64,000 nucleotides of DNA, from assembly GCA_023053685.1 (NCBI GenBank), contig JALIGW010000005.1, positions 53,962,742-54,026,741 on the forward strand, read 5' to 3'. The notes beneath the pieces are model-generated. The model was given only the letters and a program-made list of their open reading frames with translations, was not told the origin of the DNA and searched no databases. The stretch's first letter is position 1; every line of letters starts with the position of its first letter. Below, piece after piece: positions 1 to 10,206 of the stretch. A program made the position numbers and the translations under genes. Source of the stretch: Diadophis punctatus similis (Eukaryota; Chordata; Lepidosauria; Squamata; Dipsadidae).

Positions 1-18
1 AATAATAATAATAATAAT
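1..18. repeat. AAT microsatellite (5' flank of R4/Dong LINE)
   Basis: Six AAT units occupy the left edge of the window and abut the first 54-bp repeat of the retroelement. The same AAT repeat reappears directly after the element at 3904-3989, so this is the left half of the interrupted target. Confidence 0.9.
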
Positions 19-335
19 CCTGCCTTTTGCCATCAACAGGCAGTTAGATTCCTTCCCCCCCCCATCCCTGATCCTGCCTTTTGCCATCAACAGGCAGTTA
101 GATTCCTTCCCCCCCCCATCCCTGATCCTGCCTTTTGCCATCAACAGGCAGTTAGATTCCTTCCCCCCCCCATCCCTGATCCTGCCTTTTGCCATCAACA
201 GGCAGTTAGATTGCTTCCCCCCCATCCCTGATCCTGCCTTTTGCCATCAACAGGCAGTTAGATTGCTTCCCCCCATCCCTGATCCTGCCTTTTGCCATCA
301 ACAGGCAGTTAGATTGCTTCCCCCCCCCCATTTCC
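19..335 (+). repeat. Tandem 54-bp repeats, 5' region of R4/Dong LINE
   Basis: About six head-to-tail copies begin at 19, 73, 127, 181, 233 and 284 (period 54, then 52 and 51 bp as the C-run shortens). Each unit has a short stem, CTGCC paired with GGCAG around a TTTTGCCATCAACA loop, followed by a run of C. Tandem 5' units upstream of a LINE ORF often act as stacked promoters. That role is inferred here from position only. Confidence 0.85.
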
Positions 336-430
336 GCTGTTGCCGGTCCCAAGCCCGGATGAGAAAGGAGGAGGGTTGGGGTCAGGTTGGCAACCTGGCC
401 TCATAAAAAAAACTCGCCAACCCATATAAC

Positions 431-3400
431 ATGGTGAAAGAAATGAAGAAAAATTCTATACCGCATCGGTCGTCATGCGTGTTAACAAGGGCCGCGGCGG
501 ATGTTGAGGTCCCTGGACATCCGTCGACAAGTGGGCTACAAGTGGACCAGCCAACAAAACGACAAAAATATAGTGCAGATGAAAATCGTGCCATAATGGC
601 CTGTTATTACAAATCAGAGCCAGAAAGAAGAGGTTATTTGAAGCGAATGCATGAACTTTGGAAACAACAATATCCAGATTCAAATGTTAGCGAACAACGA
701 CTAGCAGATCAAAGGCGATTTATTATACGAAATAATGTGTTCAGTGAAATTGAACTTGAGAAAATTCAGACAAATTGCCAAATTAAAAAAATAACACCAC
801 CAGTGGAAACAACAGAAACTCACAAAACAACTGAAGACATCACACTGGAGCTTCCAACAGAAGAAACTGTTAGTGGAGAAGTAATAGCACCACTACCAGA
901 ACCAGTCATGACTGAACCAATTGATGAACTAACTGAAAAACAAAAGGAATTGAAGGACAAAATCATGGAGCATGTACTGTCTAATGAGGAAAGGCAACGT
1001 TTACCATCATTAAAAACTGTGCCTAACAAAAACTTGGCACCTATAATGAGAATGGTTAATGCAGTACTTTCAACAATTGAATCGGCATCCATCTTAGAAA
1101 CAAATCAGTTAATGTACAGTGCAGCTGCAATAGTCACTAATGAACTAGGTTTTAAAAACAAAGCACCTAGTCGCAAGGCAGAAAAAGCATCAAAACCAAA
1201 GTGGAAAATTCGACTGGAACAAAAAATAAAAAAACTCAGAACAGATGCTAGCAATTTAAAAAATATGAATGAACAACGGCTAAAAAATAGCAAGATCATG
1301 GATCAATTAGCCAGAAGATACAGGCTTGATACAAGGAAAATTGAAGAAGCACTTGAAATTGTAAAACAGCAAATAACAGCAATAGCCAGAAAAATTGAAA
1401 GATATGATGCAAGAATCATTCAGTACAAGCAAAATCAGCAATTTCGATCAGATCAAAGACGTTTCTACCAAAGCCTCAATGCAAATGACAATTTCAAAAG
1501 TGAAAAACCAGAAAAGCAAGCCACAGTTGAATTCTGGAAAGAACTGTGGGAAAATGCAAAGGATTACAATAAGGAAGCAAAGTGGATACAAGACTTTGAG
1601 AAAAGTGTTGGCAAGAAGCAAATGCAAGTATTAGAAATAACAACTGAGATGGTCAAAAATCGAGTAAAAAAAGTAAAGAACTGGACATCACCTGGAAATG
1701 ACCAATTACATGGTTTCTGGCTCAAATATCTGACCAGTTTGCATGCAATATTGGCCAAGCAACTGAACGAAATGCTACAAAATGGTCAAATTGATGAATG
1801 GTTGACAACTGGAAAAACATACTTGATTCAGAAAGATGCAACTAAAGGAACAACACCTGGAAACTACAGACCAATAACATGCTTGCCAACAACCTTCAAA
1901 TTACTCACCGGGATAATTGCAGATAACATAATGGATTATTTGGAAACAAATAACATCTTGCCAGTAGAGCAAAAAGGCAACAAAAGAAGGAGCAGGGGCA
2001 CAAAAGATCAGCTCCTAATTGACAAAATGATACTAGAAAACTGTAAGAACAGAAAAACGAACTTGAATATGGTCTGGATTGATTACAAAAAGGCGTACGA
2101 CTCACTGCCACACAGCTGGATCATCAAATGCTTAGAAACTATTGGCATCAGCAAAAATATTACATCATTCACTGAAAAAGCGATGAAACAATGGAGAACT
2201 GTGTTGGCAGTAGGGAATGAGAACTATGGAATGGTTAATATCAAGAGAGGAATTTTTCAGGGAGATTCACTTTCACCCCTCCTCTTCATCATCGCAATGA
2301 TCCCACTATCAGTAATCTTAAAAAAAATGAAACTTGGATACCAAATAGCCAAAGACGCTGAAAAAATTTCACATTTATTGTATATGGATGATTTGAAACT
2401 GTATGGAAAGTCAGAAATAGAAATCCAATCACTGACCAACACAGTCCTAATATTCAGCACAGATATCTCAATGCAGTTTGGCATGGAAAAATGTGCCACT
2501 GTATCTATGAAAAGGGGCAAAATCACTACATGTGACGGAATTGAAATGCCCAATGGCCAATTAATTAAATGCAATCAAAATGAAGCCTATAAATATCTGG
2601 GCATTCTGCAGTTGGATAACATCAGACATGGAGAAGTGAAAACTATCATTAGAAGAGAGTACACCAACAGAGTTAGGAAAATTTTGAAATCTAAATTAAA
2701 TGGTGGAAACACCATCAAGGCCATGAATACCTGGGCAATACCAGTCATAAGATACACGGCTGGTATAATTAACTGGACACAAGCTGATTTGGACATTTTG
2801 GACCGAAACACCAGAAAACTAATGACAATGCACTACAGTTTACATCCACGTAGTGACACTGATAGACTTTACCTGCCCAGAAAATCAGGTGGCAGAGGAC
2901 TACTACAAGTAAAGCAAACAGTTGAAGAAGAAAAGCATGCATTGGCGGATTATTTAAAAGAAAGTCAAGAACATCTATTAATTGAAGTAAAGAACAAAAA
3001 TCTACTGAAGGTCCAACAGACGAAACAAGAATACAGAAAAAATGTGATAAAATCAAGAATGGAGAGTTGGCAAAATAAAGCATTACATGGCCAATTTCTG
3101 GAAAAAATAAAAGACAAAGTGGACAGTGAAAAAACTTGGTTATGGTTAACATCTGGTACTTTAAAGAAAGAAACAGAATCATTGATCCTGGCCGCACAAG
3201 AACAGGCAATTCGTACAAATGCCATAAAGGCCAAAATTGATAAATCTTCAAATGATGCTAAATGCAGATTATGCAAGGAAGCTGATGAAACTGTAGCCCA
3301 TGTGCTCAGCTGCTGCAAGAAAATCGCACAGACTGATTACAAATTACGACACAACTCTGTTGCACAAATGATCCACTGGAATTTATGCAAAAATTATAAC

Positions 3401-3829
3401 ATCCATACTGCTACAAACTGGTGGGAACACAAGCCTGAAAAAGTCACTGAAAATCAGATGGTCAAGATCTTGTGGGATTTTCGTATACAAACAGACAAGG
3501 TACTGGCGCATAATACACCAGACATCACGTTGGTCGAGAACAACAAGGTGACTATAATTGACATTGCAATACCAGGAGATAGCAAGGTCGATGAAAAGGA
3601 ACACGAAAAAATTGCAAAATACCAGGACTTAAAAATTGAAATCCAACGATTATGGCACAAACCAGCAGTGGTAATTCCAGTAGTGATTGGAACACTGGGT
3701 GCTATCCCAAAAGCACTGGAATTACATTTAAAACAGCTCAAAATTGACAAAATCACCATCAGTCAAATGCAGAAAGCCGCACTGCTCGGTTCCGCACATA
3801 TACTTCGAAAATACATTACGACTTCCTAG
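431..3829 (+). CDS. R4/Dong-type LINE polyprotein (RT + restriction-like endonuclease), apparently intact
   Basis: This 1,132-residue ORF has no internal stop. The N-terminus is basic, and residues ~47-100 look like a helical DNA-binding region (YSADENRAIM onwards). The reverse transcriptase covers roughly residues 400-760, with FQGDSLSPLLF at 609-619 and the catalytic box YMDD at 651-654. A CX2CX8HX3C zinc motif (C945, C948, H957, C961) precedes a restriction-like endonuclease signature PD-X12-D (P1030, D1031, D1044), followed by a lysine-rich helix. The protein would nick AAT-repeat DNA and prime reverse transcription there. The ATG at 431 is the first in frame after the leader. The intact frame suggests a young and possibly active copy; activity cannot be judged from sequence alone. 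Confidence 0.85.
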   Translation: MVKEMKKNSIPHRSSCVLTRAAADVEVPGHPSTSGLQVDQPTKRQKYSADENRAIMACYYKSEPERRGYLKRMHELWKQQYPDSNVSEQRLADQRRFIIRNNVFSEIELEKIQTNCQIKKITPPVETTETHKTTEDITLELPTEETVSGEVIAPLPEPVMTEPIDELTEKQKELKDKIMEHVLSNEERQRLPSLKTVPNKNLAPIMRMVNAVLSTIESASILETNQLMYSAAAIVTNELGFKNKAPSRKAEKASKPKWKIRLEQKIKKLRTDASNLKNMNEQRLKNSKIMDQLARRYRLDTRKIEEALEIVKQQITAIARKIERYDARIIQYKQNQQFRSDQRRFYQSLNANDNFKSEKPEKQATVEFWKELWENAKDYNKEAKWIQDFEKSVGKKQMQVLEITTEMVKNRVKKVKNWTSPGNDQLHGFWLKYLTSLHAILAKQLNEMLQNGQIDEWLTTGKTYLIQKDATKGTTPGNYRPITCLPTTFKLLTGIIADNIMDYLETNNILPVEQKGNKRRSRGTKDQLLIDKMILENCKNRKTNLNMVWIDYKKAYDSLPHSWIIKCLETIGISKNITSFTEKAMKQWRTVLAVGNENYGMVNIKRGIFQGDSLSPLLFIIAMIPLSVILKKMKLGYQIAKDAEKISHLLYMDDLKLYGKSEIEIQSLTNTVLIFSTDISMQFGMEKCATVSMKRGKITTCDGIEMPNGQLIKCNQNEAYKYLGILQLDNIRHGEVKTIIRREYTNRVRKILKSKLNGGNTIKAMNTWAIPVIRYTAGIINWTQADLDILDRNTRKLMTMHYSLHPRSDTDRLYLPRKSGGRGLLQVKQTVEEEKHALADYLKESQEHLLIEVKNKNLLKVQQTKQEYRKNVIKSRMESWQNKALHGQFLEKIKDKVDSEKTWLWLTSGTLKKETESLILAAQEQAIRTNAIKAKIDKSSNDAKCRLCKEADETVAHVLSCCKKIAQTDYKLRHNSVAQMIHWNLCKNYNIHTATNWWEHKPEKVTENQMVKILWDFRIQTDKVLAHNTPDITLVENNKVTIIDIAIPGDSKVDEKEHEKIAKYQDLKIEIQRLWHKPAVVIPVVIGTLGAIPKALELHLKQLKIDKITISQMQKAALLGSAHILRKYITTS

Positions 3830-3900
3830 GCCCCTGGGTGGGGCTCGACTAGTAATCAATGCCAAATCCGGCGAAACAACTGGCCGCTGTGATACAATTG

Positions 3901-3903
<3 letters not shown>

Positions 3904-3989
<86 letters not shown>
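3904..3989. repeat. AAT microsatellite (3' flank of R4/Dong LINE)
   Basis: About 29 uninterrupted AAT units directly follow the element's 3' end. Polytyrosine, polyleucine and polyasparagine ORFs here are artefacts of the repeat. Confidence 0.95.
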
Positions 3990-4303
3990 GCAAATGACCT
4001 CAAACTTGCTGAATTCACATAACATGTTACACCACAATTCTCTGTGACTTACTAACTACCTCCATTGGCTGGGCTCGTACAATATGAAACCTATAGAAAT
4101 TCAATAGTATTACTGCCTCAGCCATGGAAAGTCTCAGAGTAATTTGGGGGCAGTTATTCTTACTCAAGCCTATTTCATGTAAGAAGGGAGGTCCCATATA
4201 ATCTACCTTGAACTCCTGGTGAGAAAGTAAGATATAAAATTAACTAACATTAAAATAGTCCCAAAGTTGCTTTTTTTTCAAGAGGCTCTGACTGGATGGT
4301 GAT

Positions 4304-4410
4304 GAATGGAAGGATTTATATTCCTTGCAGACAGCTGGTCATTTGCATGAATTAAATCTAAAACAATGCAAATGACCAGCCGTCTGCAAGGAGTATAAAT
4401 CCTTCCATTC
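4304..4410. repeat. Near-perfect 45-bp inverted repeat
   Basis: Left arm 4304-4348 and right arm 4366-4410 are complementary with only a few mismatches, around a 17-bp AT-rich loop. The right arm runs straight into Penelope-type 3' sequence, so the palindrome probably belongs to that element family. Confidence 0.8.
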
Positions 4411-4530
4411 CCCACTATCCAGCCAGAACTGAAGAAGTTTCTTGGATGAGAAGCAAAACATATTCAAAGAAAAACCAGAAATTCTAGTTGCCTCTTTAAA
4501 AAAATGCACCTTTGGGACAACCATGACCTG
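4411..4530 (+). mobile_element. Penelope-like element 3' remnant with decayed hammerhead-like core
   Basis: The stretch around 4429-4470 reads CTGAAGA, a TTTCTTGGATGAGAAG-type stem-loop, then AAAA. It continues with AACCAGAAATTCTAGTTGCC and TTTGGGACAACCATGACCTGG. The same block recurs at 47060-47205. I recognise it as the 3' end of vertebrate Penelope-like retroelements, which are known to carry hammerhead ribozyme motifs. Core positions have changed here (CUGAAGA for CUGAUGA; AAAA for GAAA), so it is probably dead. Confidence 0.55.
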
Positions 4531-4702
4531 GATGATTGAGAATCATCCGGGCTCTAAGGCATCCAGCCGCCACGAGTGGTCTTGCTAGAGCCAGGAGAGG
4601 AAAAGGGTAATAAAATTAAGCTGAGGAACTCACAAGTTGAAGATAGCAGTCAGATGGGGAAGAGAAGAAAAATCCACGTCTAGCCTTGTGAAGGACTGAG
4701 AC

Positions 4703-5229
4703 CAGTGGTGGGTTCCTACAGGTGCGGTCCACTCTATAGCACCGGTAGCGGCCCGCTGGTGATGTCACAGTACCAGTGCGGTCGGTTGCCGGTGCCTGGG
4801 TGCCGCCATTAAAAAAAAAATTTTTTTTTACATTTTTAAAAGAAATTTCTTCTGCGCATGCCCAGAAGCCGAGCTTCTGGCACTGCGCATGCGCTGCCTT
4901 CCTACCCCACAGTGAGTCCAAGCATGGGAGAATGGCTGAGGGAGCGTGTGAGACACTGAAAGAACGGGCGGCAGGAGCTATTTCCATTCCCCTCCCTTCA
5001 GCAGTCCGAGAAGCCACGAACGCGCAGTGACGATCCTAGGCATTTTTGCACGTTCGAGGCTTCTCGAGCTGCTGAGGGGAGGGGGAATGGGCGGCAGGAC
5101 CTATCTCAGTTTCCTTCCCTTCAGCAGTCTGAGAAGCCACGCCTACCTGGTCACATGGCCGACAAGCCACACACACAAAATAAGCCACACCCACAGAGTG
5201 GTAGTAAAAAAATTAGGAACCCGCCCCTG
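4703..5229. mobile_element. hAT-like MITE, 527 bp
   Basis: The ends match as inverted repeats: CAGTGGTGGGTTCCTA on the left and the complement of TAGGAACCCGCCCCTG on the right. The body is GC-rich with an internal inverted copy (cagcagtc-gagaagcc against gcttctcgagctgctg). No transposase ORF is present. The two 8-bp flanks do not match, so the target duplication is lost or the boundary is shifted. Confidence 0.65.
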
Positions 5230-5330
5230 ATGTATACCAAAATTTAACTGTAAAAAATGTCATCCAGACTTTGAAAATGATAAGACTGGATTGTGTACAA
5301 ATGATGAGCATATTATTGCTAACATGTATA

Positions 5331-5576
5331 GAAGCCACAGTGGCGCAGTGGTTAGAGTGCAGTACTGCAGTCTACTTCTGCTGACTGCCGGCTGCCTGCA
5401 ATTTGGCAGTTCAAATCTCACTAGGCTCAAGGTTGACGCAGCCTTCCATCCTTCTGAGATCGGTAATATGAGGACCCAAATTGTTGGGGAGGAAATGCCG
5501 ACTCTGTAAACCGCTTAGAGAGGGCTGTAAAGCACTGTGAAGTGGTATATAAGTCTAAGTGCTATTGCTATTTTTA
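5331..5576 (+). mobile_element. Sauria-type tRNA-derived SINE
   Basis: The 5' end has an A-box-like GTGGCGCAGTGGTTAGAGTG and a B-box-like GTTCAAATCTCACTAGG. The conserved body (CTTCCATCCTTCTGAG, GAGGACCCAAATTGTTGG) and the tail (AAACCGCTTAGAGAGGGC, then GTGCTATTGCTATT) follow. Six other copies lie in the window. Confidence 0.85.
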
Positions 5577-5756
5577 TGTATAAACGTTTACTGAAAATGG
5601 AAACAGAAAATAAATATATTAAAAACTGTATGATAAAAAACTAATTGGATTTAATATACTGTTGGACCATCATATATAGTGGGCCATGGGCTATGGTATG
5701 TGACTGACCTGTTATAGGAATATTTTGTATTTGGAACTCTGGGGGAAGGTATAGCA

Positions 5757-5855
5757 CAGGGGTCTCCAAACTTGGCAACTTTAAGACTTGTGGACTTCAA
5801 TTCCCATAGAGTTGAAGTCTACAAGTCTTAAAGTTGCCAAGTTTGAAGACCTCTG
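5757..5855. mobile_element. Palindromic hAT-like MITE (99 bp) with 8-bp target duplication
   Basis: The element runs from CAGGGGTCTCCAAACTTGGC to GCCAAGTTTGAAGACCTCTG and is almost a perfect hairpin. It is flanked on both sides by GTATAGCA (5749-5756 and 5856-5863). An 8-bp duplication and a CAGGGG terminus are typical of hAT elements. A second full copy is at 57964-58098 and a half copy at 10681-10755. Confidence 0.85.
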
Positions 5856-5863
5856 GTATAGCA

Positions 5864-7020
5864 CATTGAAGATGGTTCTGTGAAAGCATGGCCATGGCAA
5901 AGACTGTAGAACCAGAGAGTAGACCAGTTCCCGTTTTTGGATAAGAAGAGGACATGGGATTTCCTACATGTGCTCTGGATGGCTTCTTTCTGCAATGGAG
6001 ACTGAAATAAACTGCAAAAGGCTCAATACATTTTTAATTTTCGAAAGCTATAAATGGATTAAATGTCCAGATAAAAATGGAATATTGAAACTTTAAAATA
6101 AAAATGCGGGGATTAATTATAAAGTACAACAGTTTTTTGTGAGAAATAGATTCTGATTTGGTTTTTACATGCTTAAGCAATTTTATGATTTCAAAAACTG
6201 GACACTAGAGGGGACTAAAGAATTTAGGTCGAAGAATGATTGATATACAAGCCTGCAAGATGTTGTTATATGTTGTCAAAAAGAATATATCAAACAGCTG
6301 GGTGAAGCAGACAGGTTATAAAAATGTTCACTCACTGGATGTAGAAAATGTTACACATACTTAAATTGTCTTGCTTCAAAGCTTTAACAAATTCCTAAAC
6401 AGGTCATTTCTCATCTAAACAATGCCCATAAAGGTGGCCTCATATGCCTTTAGTCTGTTTCCTGTTCATAGGAAATTGAAAAAAAACACCACCTCTTTTA
6501 TTCTGTAGAAAACAGATTAAAGGCACAAGGTGGCTGGAAACACATCAAATGCCCTAATCTCAAGTGAATGTATACTGCATGAAATTGATTCCACGGTGTC
6601 AAATTTCACACTTCTTCAGTTTTTTTTAAATGGCTCTATCTTAAATAACATGCACAGTGCTACCAGTAGTTGCACCCAGCCTGCAATACACTCATCTTTT
6701 ACTGTCCTAAACTCTACAAATTCCAATCAGAAAATCTTTCTGGACAAATTGTCTATAAGATCATCCAGCATGTCATGAAACATAGCCACAGGTTTCTGGT
6801 ACTTCATGACAAATGGATTTATATCCAGTTTAAATTTCTCTTCTCACCACAAATACACAAATACGTATATGTATTAAATAGTTCAGAGCAGGACTCTTAT
6901 AGAAAAATTCACAAAACATCATCTATTTAGTATTCTATCTGATTAGCCTTTAAGTAAAAATCCTATGATGTCAGCTAGCAAAACATTGAAGAACTTCCAA
7001 AGAAAAGGTGAAAGGAAAAC
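5864..7020. other. Intergenic, nothing recognised
   Basis: AT-rich unique-looking sequence. The overlapping short ORFs at 6530-6930 show no family features and no splice-site support. Confidence 0.6.
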
Positions 7021-7021
7021 A

Positions 7022-7445
7022 ACAATTAGAATTAGAATAGAGCTGGAAGGGACCTTGGAGGTCTTTTAGACAAGCCACCTGCTCAAACAGGAGAACTTAT
7101 ACCATTTCAGACAAGTGACTGTCTAGTCTCTTCTTAAAAACCTCCAGTGATAGAGCGGCCACAATTTCTGAAGGCAAGCTGTTCCACTGGTTAATTGTCC
7201 TCACTGTTAGGAAGTTTCTCCTTAATTCCAGGTAGCTTCTCTCTTTTATTAGTTTCCAACCATTGTTTCTTGTCCTGCCCTCTGATGCTTTGGAGAAAGT
7301 TTGACCCCCTCTTCTTTGTGGCAGCCCCTCAAATACTGCAATACTGCTATCATGTCACCCCTAATTCTTCTTTTCTTTAGACTAGCCAGACCCAAAACCT
7401 GCAGCCATTCTTCATATGGTTTAGTCTCCAGGCCTTTGAACTACT
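7022..7445 (-). mobile_element. CR1 LINE 3' end, antisense
   Basis: The plus strand reads GAGCTGGAAGGGACCTTGGA, CAAACAGGAGAACTTATACC, GGCAAGCTGTTCCACTGG and AAATACTGCAATACTGCTAT. This is the reverse complement of the well-known CR1 3' coding end and UTR. It is 5'-truncated. Confidence 0.85.
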
Positions 7446-7744
7446 GAAAATTTGTTGGCATATCCTGCCCATACCCCACCACACTACCCAGGGCAGCAAT
7501 ACCAACATATTGTATCTCATACTAAGGATTCTCTATGGGGTATGTATATGACCCATTGGCTCAACATATGCCAATGGCTCTGCCCTATCACCTTTTGACA
7601 GCACCAATCAGTGATTCAGTAAAACAAACAAGTCATTAATTCAAATAGCCAGAATACAGTTTTTTACTTGGTTTAGGAAGATCCACGTTTGTGTCTCAAC
7701 TATGAAAGCTCATTTGCTGACCTCAGGACAGTCATGTTTGCTCA

Positions 7745-8526
7745 GCTCAACCTGCATTGTTGGAAGAACTGGAGGAATGTGGTACCTTTGCACAGGTTCG
7801 CCTGGTGCACCAGTTGCGGCCATACTTGGAGAAGGAGGCTCTACTCACGGTCACTCATGCCCTTGTCACCTCCCGTTTGGACTACTGCAATGCGCTCTAC
7901 ATGGGGCTACCCTTGAAGAGTATCCGGAGACTTCAGTTGGTGCAAAATGCGGCTGCGCATGCTGTGGTGGGTGTGCCAAGGTACACCCACGTGACACCTA
8001 TACTCCGCCAGCTGCATTGGTTGCCCATCGGTCTCCGGGTCCAATTCAAGGTGTTGATCACCATCTTTAAAGCCCTTCATGGCTTAGGACCAGGCTATCT
8101 CCGGGACCGCATTCTGCCTCATACTTCCCTTCGACCAGTTAGGGCCCACAGAGTTGGCCTCCTCCAGGTCCCATCGGCCAAGCAATGCCGGCTGGCGGGC
8201 CCTAGGGGGAGAGCCTTCTCTGTGGCCGGCCCCGCGCTCTGGAACCAACTTCCCCCAGAGACCCGAACTATCCCCACTCTGCTGGCCTTCCGAAAAGCCG
8301 TTAAGACATGGCTGTTCCTGCAGGCTGGGGGTAGAGCTTAATCCACTCGAGCTCACCCCCAAGTATGTATGGTTGTTGAATGTTTATTCGATGTTCTTTT
8401 ATACTGTGTTTTTTAAATTTTTAAATTTGTTTTTAATTAATATTTAATATTTGGTCATTCTTGTATTTTTCTCTGTTGTACGCCGCCCTGAGTCCTTCGG
8501 GAGTTGGGCGGCATATAAGAATACCA
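7745..8526 (+). pseudogene. L2-type LINE, 3' end of reverse transcriptase ORF
   Basis: The frame beginning at 7757 encodes about 194 residues of the RT C-terminal region, including the ALVTSRLDYCNALYMGLPLK and LHWLPIGLRVQFKVL blocks and a KTWLF end. It is followed by the 3' UTR hairpin GCCGCCCTGAGTCC...GGGAGTTGGGCGGC. The 5' part (endonuclease and RT core) is missing. The coding block is about 85-90% similar by eye to the longer copy at 47763-49583. Confidence 0.85.
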
Positions 8527-8529
8527 AAA

Positions 8530-8616
<87 letters not shown>

Positions 8617-8619
8617 ATA
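8527..8619. repeat. (AAAT)n tail of L2-type LINE
   Basis: About 23 tetranucleotide units form the 3' tail of the preceding LINE fragment. The array is pure and long, so it is probably length-polymorphic. Confidence 0.9.
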
Positions 8620-10206
8620 CTGTATTCATGCCTCAACCCACTGCAGAAAAGGTGGACTATAAATCAAACAGAAAAAAATGAGTACATATATGTACATAAA
8701 TGAGTACTATACATTTATGTAATTATTTAGAAGATTTATGTGACAGTTGATCTTAAATATATAACTTTGGGTGGCTAATAACAATCCACAAAAAACATTA
8801 AAAAAAACCTAAAAACACACGAACAAAACAAAAGTAAAGATAATCATAATGCATCAAAGGCACCATAGCAAACTTCCACGACAATTGCACCTGTATTTGG
8901 CTTTAAAAACATTCTGGCACAAGGCCTGGGGTGGGTGGGTGAAGGGCAGGGAGAAGAGCCAGGTCTTCAAAGCCTTCCAAAGGGTCAAACGAATTAGCCA
9001 ACAAATTGTTAGGCAAGCAAATCTTTACATCTAAGAAGTTTAAACTGTAATATTAGCTTCCTATTGGAAATGTCAAGGAAGTATTTCCAATAAAGCCTTT
9101 ATTAGACATCATCCTAGAAAGATCCACCCCCAGCTTAAACATCTAATGGAGGAGGGTCAATTACCTTTCAAGAAATAGGTTCCATACTGAACTGCTTGTA
9201 TTGTCAGGAAATCCTTCCTAATGCTTATTTAAACCCACTTTAATGTAATATGAATTGGTTGGTTTGGGTTGGCTTCACATAATGGAAAACACAATTGCCT
9301 TTGTTTATGTAACTACTATTCAAATAATTGAACATGGCTAGGGTTTGTTCTATGGGTACATAGTCAATTGCCTTAATTATTCTTAATTTTCAGGCCTCTT
9401 GCCAGTTGTATTGTACTCTTCTCGATAAAACATGTTCCAGTTTGTCCATGTTTTTTTAAATTGTTGTGTTAGAATTGGGCGAAATATTCTAAATGAGGTA
9501 GAATCAAACCATAAAGTTGTATACTTTTCATGAACTGGATATGTATGGTTATGTAGCCTTAACCAAAATCCTAACTCCAAGTCTAGAATTGTGTTAGTCT
9601 TTTTAAGCCACCAGAGCTAATTTGCTTTGAATAGAATAGAATGGAATGGAATGGAATTCTATTCTGTTCTGTTCTATTCTGAATCTCAAGGTAGACAAAT
9701 ATTGTAAACAAATGGCTTACCAGTCCAGAACCAATTTGTTCTGGGCAGACTGCCCTGATTTTTAAAGATCGAGTTGTACTGTGCTTCTTGTTCCATCTCT
9801 GTCGTTAGTTACAAGCGTCCTCACTAACACAAAGTGCATTTGACTAGCTTAGATAAATCCTAATTGGATGGCTAGCTGCAATTTGGTATCTTGCCCTAGC
9901 AACTGTTCATCCAGATTACTCCACTGCATTTTACATGATGCTACTCTTGAAAACGATGCATAAACTTTGCTTAGTGTAAAATATTTCAGTAATATTATCT
10001 GGAATTGGAAATTGTGACACAGCACACTAAAGATATTAATATATTACATATATACATTAATAGCATTGTCATATTTTAAATCATTATTAATTTACAAGTA
10101 GCAGTGATTTGAGATTCTTATATGTAAACTGGGAAAAGGTTAATATACGATTCTAGAAATTTTTAGAAATACTCACAGCTCTTTTTATAAGAATTATTTC
10201 AAAATA
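8620..10206. other. Intergenic; weak CR1 remnant at ~9100-9230, ATTCT-type repeat at ~9630-9680
   Basis: Positions ~9100-9230 resemble an old antisense CR1 tail (TCAGGAAATCCTTCCTAATG). Around 9630-9680 there are GAATA and GAATG pentamers followed by TTCTG and TTCTA pentamers, a small inverted pentamer repeat of the kind left by CR1 tails in snakes. The rest is unrecognised AT-rich sequence. Confidence 0.45.

Larger units (their letters stand above)
19..3903 (+). mobile_element. Full-length R4/Dong-type non-LTR retrotransposon
   Basis: The element consists of the 5' tandem repeats, a short GC-rich leader (336-430), one long ORF (431-3829) and a 3' UTR of about 75 nt ending in GTATAATAAT-type sequence. 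It sits precisely between two AAT arrays. The single ORF, the CCHC motif and the PD-X12-D endonuclease downstream of the RT fit the R2/R4 group with a restriction-like endonuclease. I recall that Dong-clade members insert in TAA repeats, which matches this target. A decayed relative with a similar 3' tail lies at 23070-23367. Confidence 0.85.

Noticed and set aside
19..335. Regular direct repeats resembling a CRISPR array
   Set aside because: Units are directly adjacent with no unique spacers, and the genome is vertebrate; they belong to the LINE 5' region.
3728..4047. ORFs encoding poly-Tyr, poly-Leu and poly-Asn
   Set aside because: These are translations of the AAT microsatellite in different frames.
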